Below, one piece after another: positions 11,667 to 21,969 of a DNA stretch of 64,000 nucleotides. The notes below the pieces were generated by a model that saw only the letters and a program-made list of their open reading frames with translations, was not told the origin of the DNA and ran no database searches. The stretch spans positions 151,232,034 through 151,296,033 of the forward strand of contig OZ020590.1 of assembly GCA_963971535.1 (NCBI GenBank). Reading direction: 5' to 3'. This DNA comes from Notolepis coatsorum. Its lineage: Eukaryota; Chordata; Actinopteri; Aulopiformes; Paralepididae. The position numbers were made by a program, and so were the translations under genes. How positions within the stretch are numbered: position 1 is the first letter of the stretch; every line of letters begins with the position of its first letter.

Positions 11667-11887
11667 GTACACACATCTCTGTGGTAGGAGAAAACTCCAG
11701 TTAGAACACACACTTCTCAGCAGCGCCCGGTGTAAAGCCCCTCCCCCGCATTAATACTAGTTTACCAACGTGCTCATATAAGAGTTCGCGAAAACGGCCA
11801 AATCTCTTATAAACAGATACACAACTGCACAACATCAAACCACTGTTCATAACTCGGTTCATTAGTTGGAAACCTATTTACAACATT
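11667..11887. other. Unassigned duplicated spacer
   Basis: Shared with copy B (36377-36597). Contains 'ctccagttagaacacacac' and 'gagttcgcgaaaacggcc'. No coding or repeat family recognised. Confidence 0.4.
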
Positions 11888-13447
11888 CTTCTTCTTCCAT
11901 GAGTTAATGGCAGATCGCGACCACAAAAGGCGCATACCGCCACATACTGTACAATCCATTCAACCCCATAACACACAAAACAAAACCCCATCCCTAACAT
12001 CACCACCCTATCCAAACCTAATCTATGAGTCATTCATTGCCTCCTGTGGGCTGACTGGCTTTTTTTAACACTCACCACCACCTCCCATAACTCTCTTACT
12101 TGATCACTCACAACAACCTTCTTCCCTAACTTCCTTGATACTTGCCCCATTGTCAACCCCTTCATACCCATGTCTAGTACTGCTGCTTCAACTACTAACT
12201 TTAACCTCTCTGTCCTACTGCTAACCATCACTATTGTATTCACTACTCTTGTCACAAATGCCACTATCTTCAACTTCTCCCCCCACACCCTCTCTTTCTC
12301 CTCCTGTACTTCCTCTACTGACAAATGCCCTTTTCTAAACCCCTGATCCTCACCTTGCTTCCCCTGATCCTCCTGCACTACCCTTACTGCCAAATGCCCC
12401 TCTCCTTCCTTACCTTGCTTTCCCTGTCCTACCTTCCTAACTGCCTCTGCATACGAAATCCTATCATCCCTTCTCACCTGCTGGACCACTACCTCTCGCT
12501 TCATCGCCTCACAACCCCAATACGCTACACTATGCTTCCCACCACAACTACAACACCTCGGCTCCACTCCCAGGTCACACTCCCCATACTCATGCTCCCC
12601 ACTACATCTAGCACATCTCTGTCCCTTCCTACATGACCTAGCTATATGACCAAACTCCTGGCACCTGTAACACCTCAACGGTTTCGGCACAAACTCCCTA
12701 ACCCTATATGCCAAAAACCCTAAAAATACTCTTGGACTAACCTCACCCTCAAACTGAATAACTATCGTCCCTGTCACCTCCTTCTCTACACCTCTCTTCA
12801 TCCTATCTACACTCTTAACTTTCCCATTACGTTTGTCACTCCTCAACTCTTCTAACAGCTGCTCCATACTAACCTTAATTGGAATTCCACTAATCACCCC
12901 CTTGCAACCACCATCCCTTTTCTCCCCTACTATCACTACTCTACAGACCTTCACTTTGCCAATGCTCTTCATTTCCCTTGCCTTCTCTACCTGCACTACA
13001 CTTACACACCCTATAAACAAGTTCCCATCGTCTAACACCTTTCCGTACCTTACCTCTCCTAACTGTGCTCTAATGAGTTTTGACAGCTGACTCTGCTCTA
13101 TGTTCCTAACTCCGTCTACTCCCTCAAATCGCACCACTACATTCAACCCTACAAACTCCTTCTCTCTACCCTCATCCTCTGACCCACTCAAGCTATCTCC
13201 CCCCTCTTTCTTCCTCTTACTCCCCTTCCCCCCACTTTCCCTGCTCTTTTTCCCCACCTTTTCCCACACCTCTCCCTTGTTTTCCTCTCCTACTCTACAC
13301 TCCATATCACTAGCCATCCCCTCTCCTTCATCACGGCCATCACTGTTGGAATTGCACTTGCTTGCTCTACCCCCCCTGGCTCCCGACGTCGAACCCTGGG
13401 GGGAACTAGGGCCCGAAAACGGCGACATGCTTCGTTCACTCCTACTC
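11888..13447 (-). mobile_element. (GAA)-tailed LINE carrying only ORF1, copy A
   Basis: On the minus strand: ORF1, a ~145-bp 3' UTR with 'gtatgtggcggtatgcgcc', then a GAAGAAGAA tail at 11888-11900. No endonuclease or RT frame lies between ORF1 and the tail, so the copy looks internally deleted or non-autonomous. The 5' edge is cut by the foldback element at 13448. Copy B preserves the same layout. Confidence 0.75.
12034..13428 (-). CDS. Retrotransposon ORF1 (gag-like, CCHC zinc knuckles), copy A
   Basis: An RNA-binding structural protein of an I/jockey-like LINE, expected to act in the ribonucleoprotein. I start at Met 13428 (MSPFSGPSSPQGS) because the 19 residues before it come from the foldback element that cuts the 5' edge. 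Order: Ser/Gly-rich N-terminus; Lys/Glu-rich segment; an RRM-like region (FVGLNVVVRFEGVDGVRNI ...); CCHC knuckles CYRCQEFGHIARSC, CARCSGEHEYGEC and CCSCGGKHSVAYWGC; then RISYAEAVRKV, typical of this ORF1 class; and an acidic C-terminal tail ending QSAHRRQ. The frame is fully open (~464 codons). Not a host gene. The copy-B ortholog is split by a hAT element. Confidence 0.88.
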   Translation of the reverse strand: MSPFSGPSSPQGSTSGARGGRASKCNSNSDGRDEGEGMASDMECRVGEENKGEVWEKVGKKSRESGGKGSKRKKEGGDSLSGSEDEGREKEFVGLNVVVRFEGVDGVRNIEQSQLSKLIRAQLGEVRYGKVLDDGNLFIGCVSVVQVEKAREMKSIGKVKVCRVVIVGEKRDGGCKGVISGIPIKVSMEQLLEELRSDKRNGKVKSVDRMKRGVEKEVTGTIVIQFEGEVSPRVFLGFLAYRVREFVPKPLRCYRCQEFGHIARSCRKGQRCARCSGEHEYGECDLGVEPRCCSCGGKHSVAYWGCEAMKREVVVQQVRRDDRISYAEAVRKVGQGKQGKEGEGHLAVRVVQEDQGKQGEDQGFRKGHLSVEEVQEEKERVWGEKLKIVAFVTRVVNTIVMVSSRTERLKLVVEAAVLDMGMKGLTMGQVSRKLGKKVVVSDQVRELWEVVVSVKKSQSAHRRQ

Positions 13448-14351
13448 GGTCCGTGTACGTTTTGATCGTTCGTTTTTCGTTTCAAACGGAAAAACGAAAA
13501 AAAACTGAAATACGAGGTGTTTTCCTATTTCCGTTTGAAACCAAAATCGAAAAAACGGATACGGAGCTGTTTTTCGTATTTTGGTGTCAGAATCAAATGA
13601 AAAAAAGGAGTAAATAATGGGCCGTGTACTTTTGATAGTTAGTTTTTCGTTTTTGATGTGAAGAATGGAGAACGGAACCACGTGACAAGTACATTTTTCA
13701 ATGTAAAAGCCATTCACGATCTAACGTTAACGAATATGTATAACGTTATGAATAAATACACATGCATACAGATCTATACCATTACCAGGGTAACGTTATA
13801 TACATACATTTTTTGTTTTGTGCATTTCATTTAGACATGATATTGTATGTGAAGTAATAGCCTAATAATATGGAAATAGCCTGTGTCTGTGGTCTGTCCC
13901 AAGCAGTGTTGTCTAAACGCACGTTATACAGATATCCTAGTTCAGTGCAGTGGTCGGCAATAGGCGGCTCGCAGGCCGAAATAGGTCCGCCAGCAATAAT
14001 ATCTGCCGGTCAGATTATTTTGAGAATATGATTTGTGATGAAGACTCGCTTTATTGTATCGGAATCGGGAGACTTAGGTAAAGTTAGAAAGATATTCACA
14101 GATTCGAATTTCCGCGTCAATAATTCTTAAGCGAAATGTTTTTAAAACACAAAGGACACCTCTTTCCTATCGTAGTAAGGTAGACAATGAGCTACAACCT
14201 TACTTTCACCTAAACGAGGCGAGCCGGCCTCGGAGCTGTACATTTAATAATAATAATAAATTGATCTATATGTGCAGTCGGCCTTGACGAGGCAAGTGCA
14301 CAGCCAGGGACCGTCTAAAAAGTGCAACACCGAAAAGAGGCACTGCAAAAA
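13448..14351 (+). repeat. Left inverted arm of the foldback element
   Basis: Contains repeated AAAACGAAAAACG-type words at the outer end and a hAT-like segment 'gtcggcaataggcggc' near 13953. It ends near the word 'gtgcaacaccgaaaagaggc' (14313-14351). Each of these is found inverted in 18253-20683. Confidence 0.85.
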
Positions 14352-15752
14352 GATTGATTGATTGATTGATTGAAACGTTTATTAACAGATTGCAGAATGG
14401 GTACAGTACAGTACAGCTCAATACATACAATTGTTAAGGGGATGCAGACCAGAGAAAGACTTTCGTCTTGTTTACATCAGGGTCCCCCATTTTCAATTCA
14501 TCATAACATATATGACATACATGACATACAGATAGACAGTACTGCTACATCTATACATTTATGACATATCAGATTTGCAAATACAGTACTGTTTGTGATA
14601 CAAAAATGTCCAGAAAAAGAGTGTATATACATTTGGCGTAGAAACTGTACATTGGAGGAGGTTGGGTGGGTGGGGTTGGGTGGGTGAGGGCTGTACATTG
14701 GAGGTGGGGGGGGGGGGGGGGTGGGGTTGGGTAGGGGACACACACACATTTTACACTGTACATTGGAATACTGACAAAGCCTTACTTGGTCATTTACTGT
14801 ACAACTAGGTTAGGACATTTGTAGGGGCCAGTTTCGAATTGCAGTCTCACGTAGGTGTTTTTTGAGAGTGTTTTTGAAAGTGGGTAGTGATTCACATTCC
14901 TTTACAGCTTTAGGTAGGGCGTTCCACATTGATGTGGCATAATTGCGAAACGTGTTTAGTCCCTTGTTTGAGCCGAATCTGGGTTTTACATGATTTGTGG
15001 AGCTCCCTCTGGTGTTGTGATCGTGGTATTCACTGACCTTTGGGAAGTATTTTGACATGTACATGGGTACCTTGGTCGCGTAGTGTATCTTGTAGACCAG
15101 GCCCATTGCAAGTTGCTGTACTCTGTCGTCTACTCTAAGCCATCCTAGGTTGTCAAAGTGGGCAGGGGTGAGGTGGGTTCTAGGAGTCAGGTCAAGCAGT
15201 AGTCTGACTAGCTTGTTTTGAGATGTTTGTAATTTGTTTTTTAGTGCCTTTGAGGTGCTTTGGTACCATGAGGTGCAAGCATAGTCGTAGTACCCTTGAA
15301 TGAGTGCTCCTGCTAGAGTATTCAGGGTATTCTTGTTTACCAGAGAGGAGATCCGGTACAAGAATCACGTTCGTTGGTTGACTTTTTTTATTACATTGGA
15401 TGCCATTTTGTCACAGGAAAGATTAGCCTCTAGGATGGAACCCAGGTAGGTAATTTCATCTTTCCTTGTGATAATATTGTCACCCACTGTAACCGAGAAG
15501 CCGTCGGTCTTGCTGAGTTTGTTATTTGAACCAAAGAGAATGGACTCTGTTTTGCCCATGTGTAAATGATAGTTTGTTGTCGGCGAGCCATATGCAGATT
15601 TTGCCTAATTCCGAGCTGAGGGCTTTTTCAACCTGTAACTTGTTCTTGTCAGAGACCAGCAGGGCTGAGTCGTCCGCAAACAGGAACAAGTTGCAGTCAC
15701 AAGCTGACGACATGTCATTTGCATAAATTAGGAATAGTAGCGATCCTAGTAC
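14352..15752 (-). mobile_element. LINE family A, 5' truncated
   Basis: The 3' tail (GATT)n lies at 14352 and the element ends near 15752 inside the RT domain (LLFLIYANDMSS, FADDSALLVSDKNKL). The C-terminal region MYRISSLVNKNT ... NWPLQMS spans 15361-14810. A short frame change at ~15560 separates the RT palm/thumb from the rest, and another separates the two C-terminal halves. The 3' UTR includes a G-rich run near 14705-14720. Confidence 0.87.
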
Positions 15753-15830
15753 CACCAACCACCAACCCTTCGATCATTGGACGACCCGCTCTACCCCTGA
15801 GCCACGCCGCCCCACTGCCCCCCAAGGTAG
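15753..15830 (-). mobile_element. tRNA-like SINE head fragment
   Basis: Complement reads GGCGTGGCTCAGGGGTAGAG followed by CGGGTCGTCCAATGATCGAA, which resembles a tRNA-derived SINE head with an A box (TGGCTCAGGGGTAGAG). The B box region is damaged. It abuts the truncated 5' end of the LINE at 15752. Confidence 0.55.
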
Positions 15831-16805
15831 CCAGGTACACGCGACGAGTCGAGTGCAGCGCTTTCTTGCATGCACGCACTTCTGCTCACAAAAGCTTGGT
15901 TGCCCGGTGTGCAACCCCGTCCAATGAGCAACGCACCTCACACCAACACCATGGAACTAATGACCAATTTTACAACGTTCCCTGTCAGAATAGTCAGTAA
16001 TTTTATATAGTGCTAGCTAACGTTTCAACATACTTGTCTTGTTCCCCATCAGCACTGGCAAATGCACTATTACTAAACTAGTTACAGTAGGTTGCTAGCT
16101 ACATCTGCTTCCACGTCTTGTGTTGAATGTCGGACTGGGACTTGACATGACATTACCAACATCTTTGAATATTTATTTTTTATTTTTTTATAGTTGACCA
16201 ATGAGGTCAACAGGCTACTACCGGCAATCTATGTCTGTAATAATAATAATAAAACAAGAATAAAACATAAAAAAATTTAATTACAAAAAAAATTATAATA
16301 ATAATAATATTTTTTATCTTAGGGGGGCTAATATTACATTCAGCCCCCCTAAAAAGGGTCTAGAACCAGCACTGGCTTGCACACAGATGGTTATTTTTGA
16401 AAATGATTTTGTTTATGGAATTCATTCTTATATACGTATATAAAATTCATAAAAAAAAATCAGAGTTGATAACTTGACACTTTAGGGAGTACAATTAACA
16501 CTCCCAAATAGTAAAAATGTAACTTGGAGCAGTGTTATTTATCTAATCCCCTTAGTGTTACTTTAACTCTGTTTTGGAGTTAAAGAAGGAACTGGCATAG
16601 TGTTAAATGTTTAACTATTTTACAAGTGTTAATTGGAGCTATATAAACCCTGAAAAAGTGTTGAAATCAACTCTGGGAGTTAATTCAACACTGGTCTTTT
16701 TGCTGTGGGCCGGTCCTTCAATGTGTCCAATAGACTGCTGCAGTCATTCTAGTCTGTAGTGGCCAGCGTCCTCTTCTATGCTGGGGGCGCTACATCAACT
16801 CAAGG
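15831..16805. other. Unassigned AT-rich tract
   Basis: Holds (TAA)n-type microsatellite at 16235-16310, a small inverted repeat AGGGGGGCT ... AGCCCCCCT (about 16321-16350) and a stretch with repeated 'gtgttaa / aactc' words (16480-16700) that look like a decayed MITE. No open frame of interest and no RNA gene seen. Confidence 0.4.
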
Positions 16806-16940
16806 GACACATGATGTAAACAAGACAAACGTCTTTCTCTGGTCTGCATCCCCTTAACAATTGTGTGTATTGAGCCGTACTGTATTGTACCCATTCTGCA
16901 ATCAGTTAAATAAAGTTTTCATTCATTCATTCATTCGTTC
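16806..16940 (+). mobile_element. LINE family A 3' tail only
   Basis: Begins at 'gatgtaaacaagacaaacgtc' and ends AATAAAGTTTTCATTCATTC (16913-16932) plus tail. This (ATTC)n-tailed subfamily differs from the (TCAA)n tail at 1463. A very short 5'-truncated insertion. Confidence 0.85.
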
Positions 16941-17090
16941 AACAAACTGAACAAGCTGAGCTCTGTGGTGGGAGTCGAGCTGGTCAGACTAGAGGTGATG
17001 ACAGAGAGGGGGATGAGAAGGAAGCTGGCTGCTATCTGTGTTATCGAGACATGCACTATATGGTACCACCTACTACACTATCCACTACAC

Positions 17091-17985
17091 CAGGGGTCAG
17101 CAACCTTTAGTATCAAAAGAGCCACTTTTCCCCCGTCCCACAAAATAAAATGCTCAGGGAGCCGCACAACCTATTTACCCTTAAAATGAAGATAACACAG
17201 TGTATAACGTTTTATATAACCCCAAGCATACCCCACATTTAGCATAAAACGCCTGACAATTGCATACCCAAAGTAATTTGCGATTTATTATACTTTATAC
17301 TTATAGCACACAGTTTGTTGCATTAATGGGATTATAAAGCAACAAAAAGAAACATTTTGACTTTTTAATTGCTGTTTTTACCTGTTCTAACAAAGGAAAA
17401 CCTCAAACTCTTATGAAGAGGAGAAAAAATACTGGCTGTGTAGACCTATTTTTTAATAAAACACAGAAGGAGACAAAACACTGGTGTCTGTAGACCGACT
17501 TTGAAATAAAACCCTGAACTATTCAGGTATATTTGAGTCCTTCCCTTATTTGTGGAACATTTATCAAATAAAAAGTAGTCCACTTTGAAAAAAAGACTAC
17601 CATGTGTAGACCTACTTTGAAATAAAACACAGAAAAGGAGAAAAAACACTGACATCTGTAGACCTACTTTGAAATAAAACCCTGAACTATGCAGCTCTAT
17701 CAGAGTCCTTCACTTATTTGTGGAAAATCTATAAAAATTAAAAGAACATTTTTCGTTGTTCGCAAATTTCGCACCACATATCAGGAATACAGGCAAGCCT
17801 TTTGTTGACTAAATATCTTAGTTGATGAAATATTTTTTCATTTCAGTGTCACAGTATGACATCGATCTCCAAAATAAGAGAAAAAAAAAGTAAAAAAAAA
17901 GGATTTTTTTTTTTTTGGCAGGGAGCCGCAGCTGATTGGCTAAAGAGCCGCATGCAGCCTCGAGGCTGCAGGTTGCCGACCCCTG
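17091..17985. mobile_element. hAT element (895 bp, non-autonomous)
   Basis: Terminal repeats CAGGGGTCAGCAACCT and the complement of GGTTGCCGACCCCTG, with an 8-bp target duplication CACTACAC at 17083-17090 and 17986-17993. The interior repeats 'gacctactttgaaataaaac' several times. No transposase frame. An 8-bp duplication plus CAG...CTG ends fits the hAT superfamily. Confidence 0.93.
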
Positions 17986-17993
17986 CACTACAC

Positions 17994-18252
17994 TATCCTG
18001 GAGATCCCTCCCCCACCCCTTCTACGAGGATAACCAGTAGGATAACATTGATGTGTGTGCAGTGAGTTTGGTGACACTACACTCTATAAGAGTGAAGATA
18101 TTTAATGTTTTTTTCCAATACAAAATCCCCAGAATTATGAAAAAGCATTTTTTTCAAATCTAAGTGTTGTAGTATAACCAATAGGATACCATTGATGATG
18201 TGTGCAGTGATTTTGGTGACACTATACACTGTATGACGTGAAGTTATTGAAT
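17994..18252. repeat. Imperfect direct repeat pair
   Basis: 'taaccagtaggataacattg' near 18020 recurs as 'taaccaataggataccattg' near 18175, each followed by a 'gtgtgcagtgagtttggtgaca'-like phrase (tga(g/t)tttggtgaca). Length ~75 bp each. Origin unknown. Confidence 0.55.
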
Positions 18253-18338
18253 CTTTTTGCAGTGCCTCTTTTCGGTGTTGCACTTTTTAGACAGTCCCTG
18301 GCTGCGCACTTGCCTCGTCAAGGCCGACTGCACATATA

Positions 18339-19154
18339 AGGCTTGTTCAAGATGGATTTCGGTTTGCCTCGACTAGTAGACGAGAGTAGCCGAGTGAAGC
18401 CGGGGGAGGAGTTAAGAGGGCGGACACTGCCGATTTCACGAGAGCCTCTCGCCTAGTCTCGCGCGGCAGATACGCTTTCACGTCACCACACACACATTAC
18501 ACACCTGTCCAGCTCATTATAATGCGATGGCCGTTTGCAAAATTAGATCAGATTCAAATGTACAGCACACCATATACTGCTACAGTGGAATATACTATTC
18601 ATATACCATAATGTATACCATCTTGTTGCGCGCTCCTGGCCGCACGCACACACAACACACTGCTGAATAATTCTGTTTTGCATCAATATATATATATGTA
18701 TACTGTGTATATTGAGGCAAAACAGAATTATATATACAGTATTGAGGCAAAACAGACGACGCATGTGTGTATGTGTGTGTGTGTGTGTGTGTCTGACAGC
18801 TTGAAGTTTATCATGATGATACGACGGCATAACATAATAAAGTTTTCAATCAATCAAACATCTCATAACTCCCTGGCTGTCACATGGCTGGTGACTGACA
18901 ACTTTTCTGAGCCAATAGGCGCTTTGCGCGACCGTAGCAAGTCGCTTCCCAGCCGAGAGCAGCCGGCTGACAGGTACTGTGGAGCCTCGCTCTGAAGGCT
19001 GCGCGCGGCTCGCTCCCGCGGGAGTTCCGCGCCTCGCCTCGTCAGATTTTCAGAGCAAATCGGACAACATTCTAACCGTCATGCAACGCGCTTGGCGAGG
19101 CCGTAGTAAAACCTGCGCAGATCTGCGTCCGCCTATCCCATCTTGAACAAGCCT
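18339..19154. mobile_element. MITE with AGGCTTGTTCAAGATGG ends
   Basis: Terminal inverted repeat AGGCTTGTTCAAGATGG at 18339 and its complement ending at 19154. Absent from the left foldback arm. The interior is CpG-rich and contains a (GT)n run near 18770-18792 and a small LINE-tail scrap ('aataaagttttcaatcaatc', 18837). The target duplication is too short to assign a superfamily. Confidence 0.8.
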
Positions 19155-19331
19155 ATTATTAAATGTACAGCTCCGAGGCCGGCTCGCCTCGTTTAGGTGA
19201 AAGTAAGGTTGTAGCTCATTGTCTACCTTACTACGATAGGAAAGAGGTGTCCTTTGTGTTTTAAAAACATTTCGCTTAAGAATTATTGATGCGGAAATTC
19301 GAATCTGTGAATATCTTTCTAACTTTACCTA

Positions 19332-20063
19332 AGGCCCCGTTTAGACGGAAACGCTAGCAGGTGAATCCGCAAAAATATTTTTGCTGATGTGCCTTTCGTT
19401 TATACGGAAACGGCGTTTTTACGGGGTGAAACCGCAAAAAAGTGAGACTACCTTCCAGGGTGGAATTCCTAGAAACGCAAAAGCTTTGCGATCTCGTCTA
19501 AACTATCAAAACGTATAAATCTGTTAAAACGATGACGAAAGGGTTGTCACGGCTCTGGTCGCGCGTACTGCTTACGTCACAGGTAGCAGGTATGCGCCAG
19601 TAGCCGAGACGTAAACAAAGCAAGTATGTCTGACTTATATCAACGGAGATCACCTGAAGGCTACATTGGCAGTACTTTTAACCCTTTCACTGCCACACGA
19701 CAGAAGGTTACCCCTTTACTATCACACAACCGGCTGTCGTGTGGCAGTGAAAGGGTTAAATACACAAGAATCTGTCCCGCGGCGTGAGACCCGTGAGTGG
19801 ACCCACTGTCTGTGAGTGACTCTGCTTTGGTGCAATCACATTCCCCATCCACAGTCTGCGAATCAGAGGCAGAGTAGGGCGGGTCTTCACAGCACGTCAT
19901 GTGGCATATGCGCCAATCGTGTGACAGCGGGTCTCCGTCGTTACAGCGTCGTCTGCACGGAGAATTCCACTCCAAAACGCTCGTCTAAACGTAAAATTAA
20001 AAGTGAAACCGCAAGATGACTTTTGCGGTTTCTGTTCACAAAACGCTCGTCTAAACGGGGCCT
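19332..20063. mobile_element. MITE with AGGCCCCGTTTAGACG ends
   Basis: Terminal repeats AGGCCCCGTTTAGACG and its complement, about 732 bp. The empty site in the left arm shows a TA or TAA duplication, which suggests PIF/Harbinger-like transposition but does not prove it. It contains the 74-bp TTAA-flanked element at 19682-19755. Confidence 0.8.
19682..19755. mobile_element. 74-bp TTAA-flanked mini-element (piggyBac-like)
   Basis: TTAA at 19678-19681 and 19756-19759 flank a 74-bp segment. Its ends CCCTTTCACTGCCACACGAC and their complement form a ~22-bp perfect stem. TTAA plus CCCTTT ends fits a piggyBac-derived MITE reduced to little more than its terminal repeats. Confidence 0.75.
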
Positions 20064-20792
20064 TAAGTCTCCCGATTCCGATACAATAAAGCGAGTCTTC
20101 ATCACAAATCATATTCTCAAAATAATCTGATCGGCAGATATTATTGCTGGCGGACCTATTTCGGTCTGCGAGCCGCCTATTGCCGACCACTGCACTGAAC
20201 TAGGATATCTGTATAACGTGCGTTTAGACAACACTGCTTGGGACAGACCACACAGGCTATTTCCATATTATTAGGCTATTACTTCACATAAAATATCATG
20301 TCTAAATGAAATGCACAAAACAAAAAATGTATGTATCATAACGTTACCCTGGTATAGATCTGTGACTGTATTTATGTATTTATTCATAACGTTATACGTT
20401 AACGTTAGATCGTGCATGGCTTTTACATTGAAAAATGTACTTGTCACGTGGTTCCGTTCTCCATTCTTCACATCAAAAACGAAAAACGAACTATCAAAAC
20501 GTACACAGCCCATTATTGACTCCTTTTTTTCATTTGATTCTGATACCAAAATACGAAAAACAGGTCCGTATTTCAGTTTTCCCCCGTTTTTTCGATTTTG
20601 GTTTCAAACGGAAATAGGAAACACCTCGTTTTTCCGTTTTTTCGTTTGAAACGAAAAACGAACTATCAAAACGTACACGGACCGTACAAGGATAGCTGCT
20701 TACCTCTTATCATTCAGGATAGAGTAGACTGAGGTTGGTAGGAAGCAGCACGTAAAGCCAGATACCATACGTCGCGCAACAAATACGTCACT

Positions 20793-21270
20793 TGAATGAA
20801 TGAATGAATGAAAACTTTATTTAACAGATTGCAGAATGGGTACAATACAGTACGGCTCAATACATACAATTGTTAAGGGGATGCAGACCTGAGAAAGACG
20901 TTTGTCTTGTTTCCATCAGGGTCCCCCATTTTCAATTCATATAGACATTTATGACATACACAACATACATGACATTTATGGCATAGGGACATATAGGTAT
21001 TTAGTACTGATACATTTGTGACATAAGCGGTACTGTTACCCCTAGATCCTGACATAGTATATACATATGATGGGGAGGGGACTGTACATTAGGAGGGGGT
21101 GGGTGGGTGGGAGGGAAATATACATACGGCGGGGAGGGAATATATACATGCGGTGGGGAGGAGACTGTCTATTAGGAGGTGGTGGGGGTTTTGGGCATTT
21201 ACGGTGGCCAGTTTCGAATTGCAGTCTCCCGTAGGTGTTCTTTGAGAGTGGTTTTAAAAGTGGGCAGTGA
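20793..21270 (-). mobile_element. LINE family A 3' end
   Basis: A (TGAA)n tail at 20793, followed by the family 3' UTR on the minus strand and the last ~30 codons of ORF2 near 21190-21270. The copy-B block is uninterrupted at this point ('aaaacgtcacttcctcctgaag'). Confidence 0.85.
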
Positions 21271-21482
21271 TTCTCCTGAAGTGACGATTTCAAAATAAAA
21301 GACCCATTTACAATAGTTGGTTGTCCCAAATCATTCAGAATTTACAATAAACTAAAAACGGTAAACTAAAACAGCTGATCATTCTTCAAACCGTTACACA
21401 ACTAATGCTGCTACTTCCTGATTGAGCCCCCCTCTGCGAGACACTCCTTGCCCCCTGCTGCCTGACTCTGTACTCCTTGGTC

Positions 21483-21620
21483 ACCCGCTGCCCCCTTTAT
21501 TCAATTCCCTAACCACCTCCTCCAATGTCAGACCTTCCATACCCAAATGTTGAACCGCTATCCTAACAATCATTTTAATTCTATCTGTTCTACCCTCAAT
21601 CTTTGCCGCAGTATTAACTA
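21483..21620 (-). pseudogene. ORF1 C-terminal remnant of an I/jockey-like LINE
   Basis: The minus strand reads VVNTAAKIEGRTDRIKMIVR then IAVQHLGMEGLTLEEVVREL and stops. It aligns by eye with the C-terminal end of the ORF1 at 12034-13428 (VVNTIVMVSSRTERLKLVVE ...). A related but distinct subfamily. The rest of ORF1 was replaced by the LINE at 21618. Same remnant at 57975-58130. Confidence 0.7.
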
Positions 21621-21938
21621 CCCCTGCAGAATGGGTACAATACAGTACAGCTCAATACACACAATTGTTAAGGGGATGCAGACCAGAGAAAGACTTTCGT
21701 CTTGTTTACATCGGGGTCCCCCATTTTCAATTCATCAGGATATAACATACATGACATACAGATAGACAGTACTGCTACACCTATACATTTTGACATACCA
21801 GACTTGCAAATACAGTACTGTTTGTGATACAAAAGAGTCCAGAAAAGAGAGTATATACATTTGACGTAAAAACTGTACATTGGAGGAGGTTGGGTACGTG
21901 GGGTGGGGTTGGGGGCTGTACATTGGAGGTGGTTGGGT

Positions 21939-21969
<31 letters not shown>

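Larger units (their letters stand above)
1..13447 (+). repeat. Segmental duplication, copy A of the large block
   Basis: This stretch recurs as 28323-40037 in the same orientation and order. Matched anchors are 1/28323, 991/29311, 5350/32280, 6567/33558, 7859/36376, 12764/38276 and 13447/40037. Copy A carries three insertions that copy B lacks: 1671-2555, 7860-11666 and the element that begins at 13448. The match already exists at base 1, inside a hAT MITE, so the true left edge lies outside the window. Assigned from direct reading of both copies; percent identity was not computed. Confidence 0.93.
13448..20683. mobile_element. 7.2-kb foldback element with ~0.9-kb inverted arms
   Basis: The outer ends are inverted copies: GGTCCGTGTACGTTTTGAT at 13448 and its complement ending at 20683. 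Complementarity extends ~0.9 kb inward (13448-14351 against 18253-20683). The right arm is lengthened by two MITEs, at 18339-19154 and 19332-20063. The middle (14352-18252) holds a LINE, a SINE head, an unassigned AT-rich tract and a hAT element. No transposase was seen. No flanking target duplication: the left flank belongs to block A and the right flank to the second duplicated block. Confidence 0.8.
18253..20683 (-). repeat. Right inverted arm of the foldback element
   Basis: Inverse of 13448-14351, interrupted by two MITEs that are absent from the left arm. Removing them leaves ~0.88 kb, which agrees with the left arm length. Confidence 0.85.

Noticed and set aside
12325..13465. Plus-strand Leu/Ser/Pro-rich frames opposite ORF1
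   Set aside because: Antisense shadows of the ORF1 reading frame.
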